Shown: one piece after another, positions 9,253-17,604 of the stretch
Layout: the number at the start of each line of letters is the position of its first letter
How positions within the stretch are numbered: the first letter of the stretch is position 1
NCBI GenBank assembly: GCA_965656445.1
Contig: CBFHKO010000001.1
Coordinates: forward strand, 248,001-312,000
Length of the DNA stretch: 64,000 bases
Source of the DNA: JAHEJA01 sp965656445
GTDB taxonomy: Bacteria; Pseudomonadota; Alphaproteobacteria; Rhodobacterales; Rhodobacteraceae
Direction: 5' to 3'
Notes under the pieces: generated by a model
What the model saw: the letters and a program-made list of their open reading frames with translations, nothing else
The model's database searches: none
Told to the model about the DNA's origin: nothing
Program-made: the position numbers and the translations under genes

Positions 9253-9840
9253 ATGCGTCAGGCAAACATCACACGAACAACGGCTGAAACATCAATAGAT
9301 GTCACCATTAATTTGGATGGCACAGGCGTTTATGACAATCAAACAGGTGTCGGTTTCTTTGATCACATGTTGGATCAACTCTCGCGCCACTCTTTGATTG
9401 ATATGACAATCCGCGCCAAAGGGGATTATCACATTGATGATCACCACACAGTCGAGGACACAGGGATCGCCCTTGGTCAGGCCTTGGTTGCCGCTTTGGG
9501 TGACAAAAAAGGGATCAATCGATACGGGAGCTGCTTGCTTCCGATGGATGACACGCAAATCCGCGCCGCTCTTGATTTATCCGCGCGTCCCTTTTTCATT
9601 TTCAATGTCGATTTCCCAAGCCAAAAAATTGGGACATTTGATACCGAATTGGTGCGTGAATTCTTTCAAGCCTTTAGCACACATGGCGGCATCACTTTGC
9701 ACATCGATCAAATCCACGGGTTCAACAGCCACCACATCGCAGAAGCTGCCTTCAAAGCTGTGGCGCGTGCTTTGCGTGTGGCCGTAGAAACAGACCCGCG
9801 CATGTCAGGTAGCCTTCCCTCGACCAAAGGGGCGCTCTAA
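9253..9840 (+). CDS. hisB: imidazoleglycerol-phosphate dehydratase
   Basis: Monofunctional HisB, converting imidazole glycerol phosphate to imidazole acetol phosphate in histidine synthesis. The two repeated metal-binding halves are visible: FFDHMLDQLSRH and DDHHTVEDTGIALGQ, then the second pair HGGITLHI and NSHHIAEAAFKA. I chose the ATG at 9253 (195 residues), which begins MRQANITRTT as in the family; the open frame runs back to a TTG at 9178, almost touching the tRNA, which is unlikely to be used. It is followed without a gap by hisH. Confidence 0.96.
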   Translation: MRQANITRTTAETSIDVTINLDGTGVYDNQTGVGFFDHMLDQLSRHSLIDMTIRAKGDYHIDDHHTVEDTGIALGQALVAALGDKKGINRYGSCLLPMDDTQIRAALDLSARPFFIFNVDFPSQKIGTFDTELVREFFQAFSTHGGITLHIDQIHGFNSHHIAEAAFKAVARALRVAVETDPRMSGSLPSTKGAL

Positions 9841-10476
9841 GTGCTCACAGCAATTATCGACTACGAAAGCGGTAATTTGCATTCGGCGCAAAAGGCATTT
9901 GAACGCATGGCCCATGAAACAGACGCAGGTGAGGTTGTTGTCACCTCCGATCCTGACGTCGTTGCCAAAGCGGATCGCCTTGTCCTTCCCGGCGACGGGG
10001 CTTTTCCTGCCTGTCGCGAGGCCTTGCTCAGCTCAAGTGTATTTGACGCGCTTGAAGAGGCCGTCAATGTCAAAGCCCGCCCCTTCTTGGGGATCTGCGT
10101 AGGAATGCAGCTGATGGGAACCACGGGCTTTGAATATAAAACTACCAAAGGTTTGGGATGGGTTGACGGAGAGGTCCATAAAATCACCCCAAATGATCCC
10201 AAGCTCAAAGTTCCACACATGGGCTGGAACGACCTTGCTATTGAAACGGACCACCCTGTTCTAGAAGGCCTGTCAACGGGGGATCACGCCTATTTCGTGC
10301 ATTCTTATCACATGCAGATGCAGACAGCTCATCATCGCTTGGCTCATGTGGACTATGGCGGTGATATCACTGCGATTGTGGGGCGTGACACGATGATTGG
10401 CATGCAATTCCACCCTGAGAAAAGTTCACATACTGGCCTCAGGTTGATCTCAAACTTTTTGAACTGGGCGCCGTAA
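9841..10476 (+). CDS. hisH: imidazole glycerol phosphate synthase, glutaminase subunit
   Basis: Class I glutamine amidotransferase (211 residues) that feeds ammonia to HisF. The nucleophile is Cys86 in LGICVGMQ; the catalytic His191 and Glu193 are in FHPEKS; the oxyanion region LPGDGAFP is present. It starts with GTG directly after the hisB stop codon. A hairpin terminator follows at 10537, so hisBH is a short transcription unit separated from hisAFE by an inverted gene. Confidence 0.96.
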   Translation: MLTAIIDYESGNLHSAQKAFERMAHETDAGEVVVTSDPDVVAKADRLVLPGDGAFPACREALLSSSVFDALEEAVNVKARPFLGICVGMQLMGTTGFEYKTTKGLGWVDGEVHKITPNDPKLKVPHMGWNDLAIETDHPVLEGLSTGDHAYFVHSYHMQMQTAHHRLAHVDYGGDITAIVGRDTMIGMQFHPEKSSHTGLRLISNFLNWAP

Positions 10477-10536
10477 CACCATTTGAATATTACGCGCCTC
10501 ACCTCTGCAAGGCGCACCCCAATCCTACAATAGAGC

Positions 10537-10564
10537 AAGGGGCCAATCGGCCCCTTTCCGTTTT
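10537..10564 (+). terminator. terminator after hisH
   Basis: Perfect 8-pair hairpin AAGGGGCC-AATC-GGCCCCTT followed by a T-rich tail (TCCGTTTTA). It ends hisBH, and as the stem is palindromic it can also serve the convergent DUF2147 gene. Confidence 0.85.
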
Positions 10565-10955
10565 ATTGGACGCGTGTCCATGTGCCGCCATCGCGACAGA
10601 TGCCAAAGATACAGCCTTTGATTTTCAAACTGTTTCCGCTGAGCGTCATTTTGGAATTATATGTCTTGTCCCGATCAGGTGCCCAAACTTTGCCTTCGGC
10701 ATAGCTTCCGTTTCCTGCGGTTTTCATGTCCCAGATAATTTTCTTACCAACATTCTCAGAACTCACCTGCTTGCCAGCACTATCAAACGACTTGACCAGT
10801 GTCCCACAAATCTTGGACCCACATTGCGCAACCTTGATGTGACCAAAGTTTCCATTGTCATCTGGGATCGTTTTCCAAGTGCCAAAAACGGGGTCAGCCA
10901 GTGCTGTTGTTGCGCACATTGCAAATGCTGCCGCCGCTGTTAATAGTTTTTTCAT
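10563..10955 (-). CDS. DUF2147 family exported protein
   Basis: A 130-residue protein with a clear Sec signal peptide (MKKLLTAAAAFAMCATTALA, cleavage near residue 20), then a lipocalin-like small beta fold: FGTWKTIPDDNGNFGHIKV, a conserved pair CGSKICG, MTLSGNSLKIKGC and a final CRDGGTWTRV. The four cysteines in the mature part may form disulfides in the periplasm. Function of the family is unknown. It sits opposite in direction between hisH and hisA, an arrangement I recall from other Rhodobacteraceae. Confidence 0.88.
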   Translation of the reverse strand: MKKLLTAAAAFAMCATTALADPVFGTWKTIPDDNGNFGHIKVAQCGSKICGTLVKSFDSAGKQVSSENVGKKIIWDMKTAGNGSYAEGKVWAPDRDKTYNSKMTLSGNSLKIKGCIFGICRDGGTWTRVQ

Positions 10956-11085
10956 AGGAACCTCCTCTTTCTCTGGACAAACTGTGAAACGAATATCGAT
11001 TCAGGGCAAGCTTCACCTATGGTCACATTGCAATTTTCCGCCAACCGTGCAAAACGACACCTAACCAAAAGCAAAGAGACTTAGA

Positions 11086-11808
11086 ATGATCCTTTACCCT
11101 GCCATCGACCTAAAAGACGGAAATGCTGTGCGCCTTTTGCGCGGAGATATGGACAAATCCACTGTGTTTAACACCGATCCCGCCGCACAAGCCAAAGAGT
11201 TCGTCGCAGCAGGCTGTGAATGGCTGCATTTGGTGGATCTCAATGGCGCTTTCGAAGGCGAACCTGTCAACGCCGCCCCTGTTGAGGCAATCCTAAAGGA
11301 ATGCAACGTGCCCGCCCAACTTGGTGGTGGTATTCGTGACATGAAGACCATTGAAACTTGGTTAAACAAAGGGCTCGCGCGTGTGATCCTTGGAACCGTG
11401 GCCGTTGAAAACCCCGATTTGGTCCGCCAAGCAGCCAAAGCCTTTCCTGATCAGGTGGCCGTTGGAATTGATGCGCGCAACGGGCGCGTTGCCACCAAGG
11501 GCTGGGCCGAAGAAACCGATGTTATGGTCACCGACCTTGCCAAATCGTTTGAGGATGCAGGCGTAGCAGCGATCATCTACACAGACATTAACCGCGACGG
11601 CGCAATGCAGGGGCCAAATATTGAGGCCACTGCCGATCTTGCGCGAGCTGTCTCCATTCCAGTTATTGCCTCTGGTGGCGTGTCTGCACTTCAGGACCTC
11701 ATTGCCCTCCGCGATTGCGGTGCCAATTTGAATGGCGCCATCTCAGGTCGTGCGCTCTATGATGGAGCCATTGACTTGACCCAAGCTTTGGAGACCCTGA
11801 ATGCTTAA
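11086..11808 (+). CDS. hisA: phosphoribosylformimino-5-aminoimidazole carboxamide ribotide isomerase
   Basis: HisA (240 residues), a two-fold repeated TIM barrel catalysing the Amadori rearrangement of ProFAR. Catalytic aspartates sit in PAIDLKDG near the N-terminus and in GIDARNG near residue 128; phosphate-binding glycine motifs LGGGIRD and IASGGVS are present. Its end overlaps the hisF start by 8 bases. Confidence 0.97.
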   Translation: MILYPAIDLKDGNAVRLLRGDMDKSTVFNTDPAAQAKEFVAAGCEWLHLVDLNGAFEGEPVNAAPVEAILKECNVPAQLGGGIRDMKTIETWLNKGLARVILGTVAVENPDLVRQAAKAFPDQVAVGIDARNGRVATKGWAEETDVMVTDLAKSFEDAGVAAIIYTDINRDGAMQGPNIEATADLARAVSIPVIASGGVSALQDLIALRDCGANLNGAISGRALYDGAIDLTQALETLNA

Positions 11809-12565
11809 GACGCGGATTATCCCCTGCCTTGACGTAGCCGACGGCCGCGTTGTCAAAGGAGTTAACTTTGTCGGCTTGCGCGATGCAGGGGATCCAGTGG
11901 AGGCCGCGAAGCGCTATGATGCTGCGGGGGCGGATGAAATTTGTTTTCTCGATATTCATGCAACTCATGAAAATCGGGGTACCACGTTTGATATGGTGCG
12001 CCGCACAGCGGAGCAATGCTATATCCCCCTAACCGTCGGCGGTGGTGTGCGCACCGTTGATGATGTGCGCGCCCTGCTTTTAGCGGGCGCAGACAAGGTC
12101 AGCTTTAATTCCGCAGCCGTTGCCAACCCGGATGTCATCGCTCAATCCGCCGATCAATTCGGCAGCCAATGTATCGTCTGCGCAATTGATGCTAAAACTG
12201 TCGAACAGGGACGATGGGAATTGTTTACCCATGGCGGACGCAAACCAACAGGCATAGACGCCGTTGAATTTGCAACCATGATTGCCGCAAAAGGGGCTGG
12301 TGAAATATTGCTCACCTCGATGGATCGAGATGGCACCAAAGCAGGCTTTAACCTCCCCATGACCAAGGCGATATCAGATGCCGTCAATATTCCGGTGATC
12401 GCCTCTGGTGGTGTTGGCACGCTTGACCATTTGGTCGAAGGTGTCACCAAAGGCGGCGCATCCGCTGTTTTAGCCGCGTCCATCTTTCACTTTGGCGAAT
12501 ACACGGTCCAAGAGGCCAAAGACTATATGCAGGCGGCAGGTATTCCAATGAGGATGGCATCATGA
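11801..12565 (+). CDS. hisF: imidazole glycerol phosphate synthase, cyclase subunit
   Basis: HisF (254 residues), a TIM barrel forming IGP and AICAR from PRFAR with ammonia from HisH. Catalytic Asp11 is in IPCLDVADGRVVKG and the second Asp in CAIDAK; phosphate loops VGGGVRT and ASGGVGT are present. It overlaps hisA by 8 bases and hisE by 4 bases, so hisAFE is translated as one unit. Confidence 0.97.
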   Translation: MLKTRIIPCLDVADGRVVKGVNFVGLRDAGDPVEAAKRYDAAGADEICFLDIHATHENRGTTFDMVRRTAEQCYIPLTVGGGVRTVDDVRALLLAGADKVSFNSAAVANPDVIAQSADQFGSQCIVCAIDAKTVEQGRWELFTHGGRKPTGIDAVEFATMIAAKGAGEILLTSMDRDGTKAGFNLPMTKAISDAVNIPVIASGGVGTLDHLVEGVTKGGASAVLAASIFHFGEYTVQEAKDYMQAAGIPMRMAS

Positions 12566-12876
12566 CTTTGAACGATCTTTTTGAAACCATCAAATCCCGT
12601 GCCGCAGCGGATCCCAACGGAAGCTGGACCGCCAAATTGATGGCGAAAGGTCCAGAGAAATGTGCCGAAAAATTCGGTGAAGAGGCTATTGAAGCTGTGA
12701 TCGAAGCCGTCAAAGGCGACAAATCCAAGCTCACATCAGAGGCGGCGGATGTGCTCTTTCATTTAATGGTCATGCTCCACGCGCGCAATATTGAGTTTCA
12801 AGACGTCATTGACGAACTCGCCACGCGCCAAGGCCAATCTGGACTAGCCGAAAAAGCCGCGCGCAACGGAAAGTAA
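12562..12876 (+). CDS. hisE: phosphoribosyl-ATP pyrophosphatase
   Basis: HisE (104 residues), an all-alpha MazG-fold pyrophosphatase making phosphoribosyl-AMP from phosphoribosyl-ATP, step 2 of histidine synthesis. The metal-binding signature KFGEEAIEAVIEA, the later EAADVLFHLMVML helix and the N-terminal SWTAKLMAKGPEKCAEK block are characteristic. It overlaps hisF by 4 bases (ATGA). HisI is not in the window. Confidence 0.95.
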   Translation: MTLNDLFETIKSRAAADPNGSWTAKLMAKGPEKCAEKFGEEAIEAVIEAVKGDKSKLTSEAADVLFHLMVMLHARNIEFQDVIDELATRQGQSGLAEKAARNGK

Positions 12877-12912
12877 CCAAAGCACCACCCCGTTCAACCT
12901 TTTAGAGCGAGT

Positions 12913-13452
12913 TTATAGCTTGGATGAAATCACGCCTGTATTAAATCCAGCCATCCGCAGTTCGCCAAACAATCGCTGATATTCGATTTTTGGGCATCTG
13001 TTTTGGATAACGTCCAAACCCGCTTGCGTCGCAACCTCTGCGGCCTCTGCATTCTCGACACCAATTTGCATCCAAATCGTCGAAAGGCCATCCAAATGCT
13101 GAATTGCGTCGTCTGCGATTGGACCAACGGCCTCGGAGCGTCGAAAGATATCAACCATATCAACGGGTTCCGAGATATCTGCTAAACTGCCGACAACGGT
13201 TTGTCCAAATAGCGTCTCACCCGCATGACCTGGGTTTACAGGAATAATTTTATATCCCTTCAAACTGAGGTATCGCGCTACAAAATAGCTTGGTCGGACT
13301 GGATTTAAGGACACACCGACAATTGCGATTGATTTTGTACGTTGCAAAATCTTGCGAATATATCCATTAGTATAGTTAAAATCGCCCAAAGCATATATCA
13401 CCCTGTTGTAAAACATTGAATTTGCGTGACACTGCTTGAAAAGTTTAGCCAT
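12913..13452 (-). CDS. CoA-binding domain protein
   Basis: A single-domain Rossmann-fold CoA-binding protein, with the nucleotide loop IAIVGVSLNPVRPSY, GYKIIPVNPGHAG, VDMVDIFRRSE, WMQIGVEN and a closing CPKIEYQRL block. Members are about 140-150 residues; this frame gives 179, so the start is uncertain. Alternatives are ATG at 13416 or a TTG at 13389 that has the best ribosome site (AGGGTGA, 7 bases away) and the most family-like N-terminus. Function is undefined; the domain resembles the CoA-binding part of succinyl-CoA synthetase. It is divergent from the HTH gene. Confidence 0.85.
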   Translation of the reverse strand: MAKLFKQCHANSMFYNRVIYALGDFNYTNGYIRKILQRTKSIAIVGVSLNPVRPSYFVARYLSLKGYKIIPVNPGHAGETLFGQTVVGSLADISEPVDMVDIFRRSEAVGPIADDAIQHLDGLSTIWMQIGVENAEAAEVATQAGLDVIQNRCPKIEYQRLFGELRMAGFNTGVISSKL

Positions 13453-13466
13453 GTCTAGGTACCAGT

Positions 13467-13973
13467 ATGACGATTGTTAACAGTCCCTATCTCACAACCA
13501 AGGAACTTGCACAGCTATTGCGGCTGGGTGAGCGAAAAATATACGATCTTGCGGCGAATGGAGAAATCCCCTGTGTACGCGCCGTTGGCAAGCTCTTGTT
13601 TCCACGAGACGAAATTAACGCTTGGTTAAATGATACGCGATCAGGGCCTTTGATGCGTCCAGTGACAGACATCCCACCAATCATCGCAGGAAGCCATGAT
13701 CCTTTGTTGGATTGGGCCTTGCGAAACGCAGGAAGCGGGTTGGCAGGATCCTTTGACGGAAGCCATGATGGCCTAGAAAAATTTGCAAACAAACAAATCG
13801 CCGTTTGCTTGCTCCATATCAAAGAAGATGGCGAATGGAACCTTCCCATCTGCAGCTTGGCTCATATTCATTTTACGGATTTTTCTCTTTGCAGCGATGT
13901 CGCTGGCAATAGAGTCCAACTGAGTATTGGAACAATGTATCTTCATTTTATTCTCCTGGCACACACGCTGTGA
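13467..13973 (+). CDS. truncated HTH (excisionase-type) / substrate-binding-like regulator
   Basis: The first 60 residues are a MerR/excisionase-type winged helix (YLTTKELAQLLRLGERKIYDLAANGEIPC, RAVGKLLFPRDEINAWL). Next comes the start of a periplasmic-binding-protein-like domain (IIAGSHDPLLDWALR, FDGSHDGLEKFA). Homologues I recall from roseobacters are about 270-300 residues; this frame is 168, and after residue ~130 (EDGEWN) the sequence stops resembling the family and turns hydrophobic and Cys/His-rich. So about half of the sensor domain seems to be missing. It is probably a decayed gene, though the DNA-binding part is intact. Confidence 0.65.
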   Translation: MTIVNSPYLTTKELAQLLRLGERKIYDLAANGEIPCVRAVGKLLFPRDEINAWLNDTRSGPLMRPVTDIPPIIAGSHDPLLDWALRNAGSGLAGSFDGSHDGLEKFANKQIAVCLLHIKEDGEWNLPICSLAHIHFTDFSLCSDVAGNRVQLSIGTMYLHFILLAHTL

Positions 13974-14232
13974 GACACTGCGAAATGGATGGACTGCGAT
14001 ATAACCGATGGCCATTTCTCTAAACCATCATACCGCTCAACCGCTTCACGGCTGGGTTAAGGCATCAAAGACACCTTAAGGGAGCCAAAGTCAAACATAA
14101 TGTTAAGGTTGTAGACAAAAGTCACGAAAAGTCACGTTATTGACGTCAAATATGACGAATTCTAGGCATAAACATCGAAAAATGTCAAAATTGTGACGAA
14201 ATCCTTGTCCAAAACGAATCGAAAAATACACC
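13974..14232. other. intergenic region with a 10-base tandem repeat
   Basis: No gene is visible on either strand apart from a doubtful 58-codon minus-strand frame ending at 13773. At 14117-14136 the decamer AAAAGTCACG is repeated head to tail, with related GTCA/TGAC half-sites nearby (TTGACGTCAA at 14140-14149 and TGTGACGAAAT around 14192). An inverted repeat TTAAGG/CCTTAA lies upstream, around 14056-14080. These look like regulatory DNA, but the genes on both sides end here rather than start. Confidence 0.45.
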
Positions 14233-15276
14233 TTATAGTTGCTTTAAGTACATCTCTTTGGCGACACTCGTATGGATTTCTTCACCTGCCTTGAGGTTTA
14301 CCATGCGTCGCTTGCGGATAGGAAGGAAGCGTCCCCAGCCCCGCCAAATGCCAAGTGACGGCGCTTGGGGGTCTGTCTGAAATCTATCTTTCCAGTTTTC
14401 TGGACAGGGAAGGCCCTTGGCCTCCAAGTTTTTAACAACCCAAATAAAGGGGATATTCGACAAGGGCCGCGCAGCTTCAAATCCAGAGAGATGTCCACCA
14501 ACATCCCCGTGCACCCCACGAAACCAAACTTGTCTCAATTCTTTATCGGGTCGTGTGGAAGCATTCCATTTTTCCAAATTATAGGCCAGACGAGATTCAT
14601 TAAGCGCCATCGCATGAAACCCAGAGGATACGCACTCGGCAATATCATAGGAATGAAAGGCATAGGGATCTTTGTAAACTTTATTCACATAAGGAAGCCC
14701 CAAAGCGCGCACTGTGTCCCAAACTCCGACAGCTTCGATTGTGATATCAGTGAGACAGTATTCGTCGCGAAAATCCTGCAGGGTCTCTTCGCTCATAAGG
14801 CGGCGATAATGCGACCACGCCAATTCAACCATACGCTCAGTGGCATGTTCAGGCTTTAATAACCCCACACGATCAATCATGCCGCTGAGCGAGCGGACCG
14901 CAAAAGCGCCGCGAGAATAACCCGCGAGGACAATCTTATCACCGGGATCATAGCGCGAACTCAAGACCCCGAATGTCCGCTGAATTTGATCGCCAATGCC
15001 TTTTCCGGTCAAAAGCGACCAAACAGACCGCCATCCATTAAATTGCAGGCCGGGTTCATAATAAACATAAACTTCAGGACGCGACTTGCTCAGCAATTTC
15101 GCCAATTGACCGGCATTGGTTTCACGCCCCCGCTCAAAAGACGATAGAGTTCCATCTAATACGATCACATGCCACTTTGGCGCCGCACCTTTTGGGATCA
15201 CTTCCGGTTTGAGCTGCGGGGCCCAAGGCCACCACCGCCGTAATCCAAAAAGCGTTTTATTCAGCCGCCAGTTCAT
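14233..15276 (-). CDS. DUF2235 alpha/beta-hydrolase-fold protein
   Basis: A 347-residue protein of the DUF2235 family, alpha/beta hydrolases that include type VI secretion phospholipase effectors (Tle1). Visible: the N-terminal strand VIVLDGTLSSF, the nucleophile elbow GYSRGA with Ser121, a VWDTV block with Asp, and the family block WFRGVHGDVGG with the likely catalytic His. No signal peptide is seen and no type VI genes are present, so an effector role is not supported here. Its ATG lies 20 bases inside the preceding gene, so it is the last gene of the decarboxylase unit. Confidence 0.85.
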   Translation of the reverse strand: MNWRLNKTLFGLRRWWPWAPQLKPEVIPKGAAPKWHVIVLDGTLSSFERGRETNAGQLAKLLSKSRPEVYVYYEPGLQFNGWRSVWSLLTGKGIGDQIQRTFGVLSSRYDPGDKIVLAGYSRGAFAVRSLSGMIDRVGLLKPEHATERMVELAWSHYRRLMSEETLQDFRDEYCLTDITIEAVGVWDTVRALGLPYVNKVYKDPYAFHSYDIAECVSSGFHAMALNESRLAYNLEKWNASTRPDKELRQVWFRGVHGDVGGHLSGFEAARPLSNIPFIWVVKNLEAKGLPCPENWKDRFQTDPQAPSLGIWRGWGRFLPIRKRRMVNLKAGEEIHTSVAKEMYLKQL

Positions 15277-17557
15277 GTGATTTTAACAACTCCCAAACCC
15301 TGTGAGGCGTCAATGGCATATCTACCTGACGAATCCCATGGTCCCATACTGCATCTTGGACAGCATTCGCAACCGCAGCTAACGCGCCTACGGTGCCTGC
15401 TTCACCACAGCCCTTCATCCCCATTGGGTTCGTTTTCGAAGGAACAGGCTCCGTATCAAACTTGATAAACGGAAGATCTTTGGCCAAGGGCATTGCATAA
15501 TCCATAAACGTTGCCGTCAAAAGTTGGCCATCCTCATCGTAGACCACATGTTCTTGCAAGGCTTGTCCAATGCCTTGGGCAATACCTCCGTGCACTTGAC
15601 CCTCAGCGAGCATCGGGTTGATCAGGTTTCCAAAATCATCAACAACTGTATAGCGATCCACACGCACTACGCCTGTTTCAGGATCGATTTCCACTTCTGC
15701 AACATGCGCCCCATTTGGGAAAGATCGAGCGTCCAGAGTTATCCTTTCTGAATGCCTCAGCAACTCAGAGCGCCCCTCGTTCCGTGCCTTGTCCGCCATT
15801 TCCAAAAGGGTTGGTGTCATATTGGACCCGACCGCGCGAAACGTGTCATGATCGAACTCAACCTGATCGGCCGCAACACCCATCTGATCTGCAACAAAGG
15901 GGATAAAAGCCGTAATCATTTTATCCACTGTCGCCAGTGTCGCGGTATTTTGAACGGTAACCGAGCGCGATCCACCCGTGCCCCCACCCTGCGCGATCAA
16001 ATCGCTATCGCCTTGAATGACATCGATGAATTCAACCGGTATGCCTGATTGATCTGACAGAAACTGTGCGTAAACTGTTTCATGCCCCTGACCATTGCTC
16101 TGTGTTCCAACATAGATATGAACGCGACCTGTTTCTTGGAATTCGACAGTGGCGGTTTCACTGGGATCGCCCAAGATGCTCTCGATATAATAACACAACC
16201 CCAAACCACGCAATTTACCCGATGCCTCACTTTGCGCTTTACGTGCGTCAAAACCGGCGCGATCTGATGTAATTTCAATGCGGTCCAACACGCGATGGAA
16301 ATCCCCAACATCATAGGTTTCACCCGTAGCGGATGTATACGGAAAGGCCTCCGCTGGGATAAAGTTTTTACGCCGAAGATCCCAAGGGTCCACTCCAAAC
16401 GAGCGCGCGGCATGATCCATCAAACGCTCCAATACATAGATGGCCTCAGGGCGCCCTGCACCGCGATAGGCATCGACCTGCGTGGTATTGGTGAAATAGC
16501 CTGTGACCGACAACCAGGTTGTCTGAACATCATAACACCCCATGAGCACTTTGGAAAAAAGGCTGGTCTGGATTGCTTGAGCAAACTGCGAATTATAGGC
16601 GCCCATGTTGCAATCTGTATGAACGCGATAGGCCACCATTTTATGGCTCTCATCAAAGGCAGCTTCGACTTTGGACACCAGATCACGCCCTGCATTATCG
16701 CACAGCATGGCTTCTGTGCGTTCCGACATCCATCGTACGGGACGGCCCAAGACCATTGCCGCATGAGCAACCACATAGGTTTCTGGGTAGGTCATGGCTT
16801 TCATACCAAAGCCACCCCCAACATCGGGGTTAGTGACGCGCACGTTGTCTGCTTGTAGGTTCAACATGGATGTCAGGCGCGACTTTGGAACCCAGACCCC
16901 CTGTCCGTTTACACAGACGTGCAAGCGCGTGCCATCCCATTCGGCATAACACCCGCGTGGTTCCATTGAATTCACGATAATCCGATTATCCGCAACATCC
17001 AAAGACACCAAATGTGCGGCGGTCTCAAACACCTTTTGTGCGGCCTCTTCATCCCCCATGCCCCAATCAAAAGCAACATTTTCTTGGGCCACCTCGTGTA
17101 TCGCGGTGCCTCCTGATGAGAGCTGCATATGGGCTGGGAGTTCGTCGAAATCAAATTCAATCAACTCGCTCGCATCGCGTGCTTGCTGTAAGGTATCGGC
17201 AATGATCACGGCCACGGCCTCACCGACAAAGCGAACTTTGTCCTTGGCGAGCAATGGGCGCATTGGGGATGCACCATTGCTCCCGTCTTTGTTCGGAACT
17301 GTGACACCTTTGAGGTCGATATCTATGCCTGCAGCCTCAAGATCATGAACCGTGATAACAGCATGTACACCCTCACTGTCGCGCGCCTCGGATACATCCA
17401 AAGCTGTTATCTCAGCGTGCGCGACAGGCGAACGAAAGACAAAGGCGTGTAAGGCATCACTAGGGACGATATTATCAACATAACGCCCCTGCCCTGTTAA
17501 AAACCGAGTATCTTCAAATCGCTTCGTCGATTGACTGCGTCCAAATTTTTCCATCTC
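15257..17557 (-). CDS. xanthine dehydrogenase-family molybdopterin-binding subunit (CoxL-like, form II)
   Basis: Large subunit of a molybdenum hydroxylase of the CO-dehydrogenase/aldehyde oxidase branch, 766 residues from the start chosen here (the frame runs to 17602, but MEKFGRSQS is the family-like N-terminus). The molybdopterin glycine motif GGGFGMK is at 247-253. The active-loop motif is AYRGAGR at 363-369, which is the form II pattern, not the AYxCSFR of true CO dehydrogenase. The active-site Glu is in GCGEAGT near the C-terminus. No FAD (CoxM) or iron-sulfur (CoxS) subunit is encoded anywhere nearby. It lies directly after the decarboxylase gene. Confidence 0.92.
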   Translation of the reverse strand, partial: EMEKFGRSQSTKRFEDTRFLTGQGRYVDNIVPSDALHAFVFRSPVAHAEITALDVSEARDSEGVHAVITVHDLEAAGIDIDLKGVTVPNKDGSNGASPMRPLLAKDKVRFVGEAVAVIIADTLQQARDASELIEFDFDELPAHMQLSSGGTAIHEVAQENVAFDWGMGDEEAAQKVFETAAHLVSLDVADNRIIVNSMEPRGCYAEWDGTRLHVCVNGQGVWVPKSRLTSMLNLQADNVRVTNPDVGGGFGMKAMTYPETYVVAHAAMVLGRPVRWMSERTEAMLCDNAGRDLVSKVEAAFDESHKMVAYRVHTDCNMGAYNSQFAQAIQTSLFSKVLMGCYDVQTTWLSVTGYFTNTTQVDAYRGAGRPEAIYVLERLMDHAARSFGVDPWDLRRKNFIPAEAFPYTSATGETYDVGDFHRVLDRIEITSDRAGFDARKAQSEASGKLRGLGLCYYIESILGDPSETATVEFQETGRVHIYVGTQSNGQGHETVYAQFLSDQSGIPVEFIDVIQGDSDLIAQGGGTGGSRSVTVQNTATLATVDKMITAFIPFVADQMGVAADQVEFDHDTFRAVGSNMTPTLLEMADKARNEGRSELLRHSERITLDARSFPNGAHVAEVEIDPETGVVRVDRYTVVDDFGNLINPMLAEGQVHGGIAQGIGQALQEHVVYDEDGQLLTATFMDYAMPLAKDLPFIKFDTEPVPSKTNPMGMKGCGEAGTVGALAAVANAVQDAVWDHGIRQVDMPLTPHRVWELLKSHELAAE

Positions 17558-17604
17558 GTGCCCTCGCTCAGTTATGAGGAATTTAGTTGGAATTTGGACC
17601 AAGT

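Noticed and set aside
13773..14015. 80-codon minus-strand frame near the shortened HTH regulator
   Set aside because: The first part (from ATG 13949) looks slightly protein-like, but the rest is a shadow of the HTH gene; I keep it only as a hint of a deletion junction, not as a gene.
16295..16858. 187-codon plus-strand frame inside the molybdopterin subunit gene
   Set aside because: Antisense to conserved CoxL-like blocks and without a ribosome site; shadow frame.
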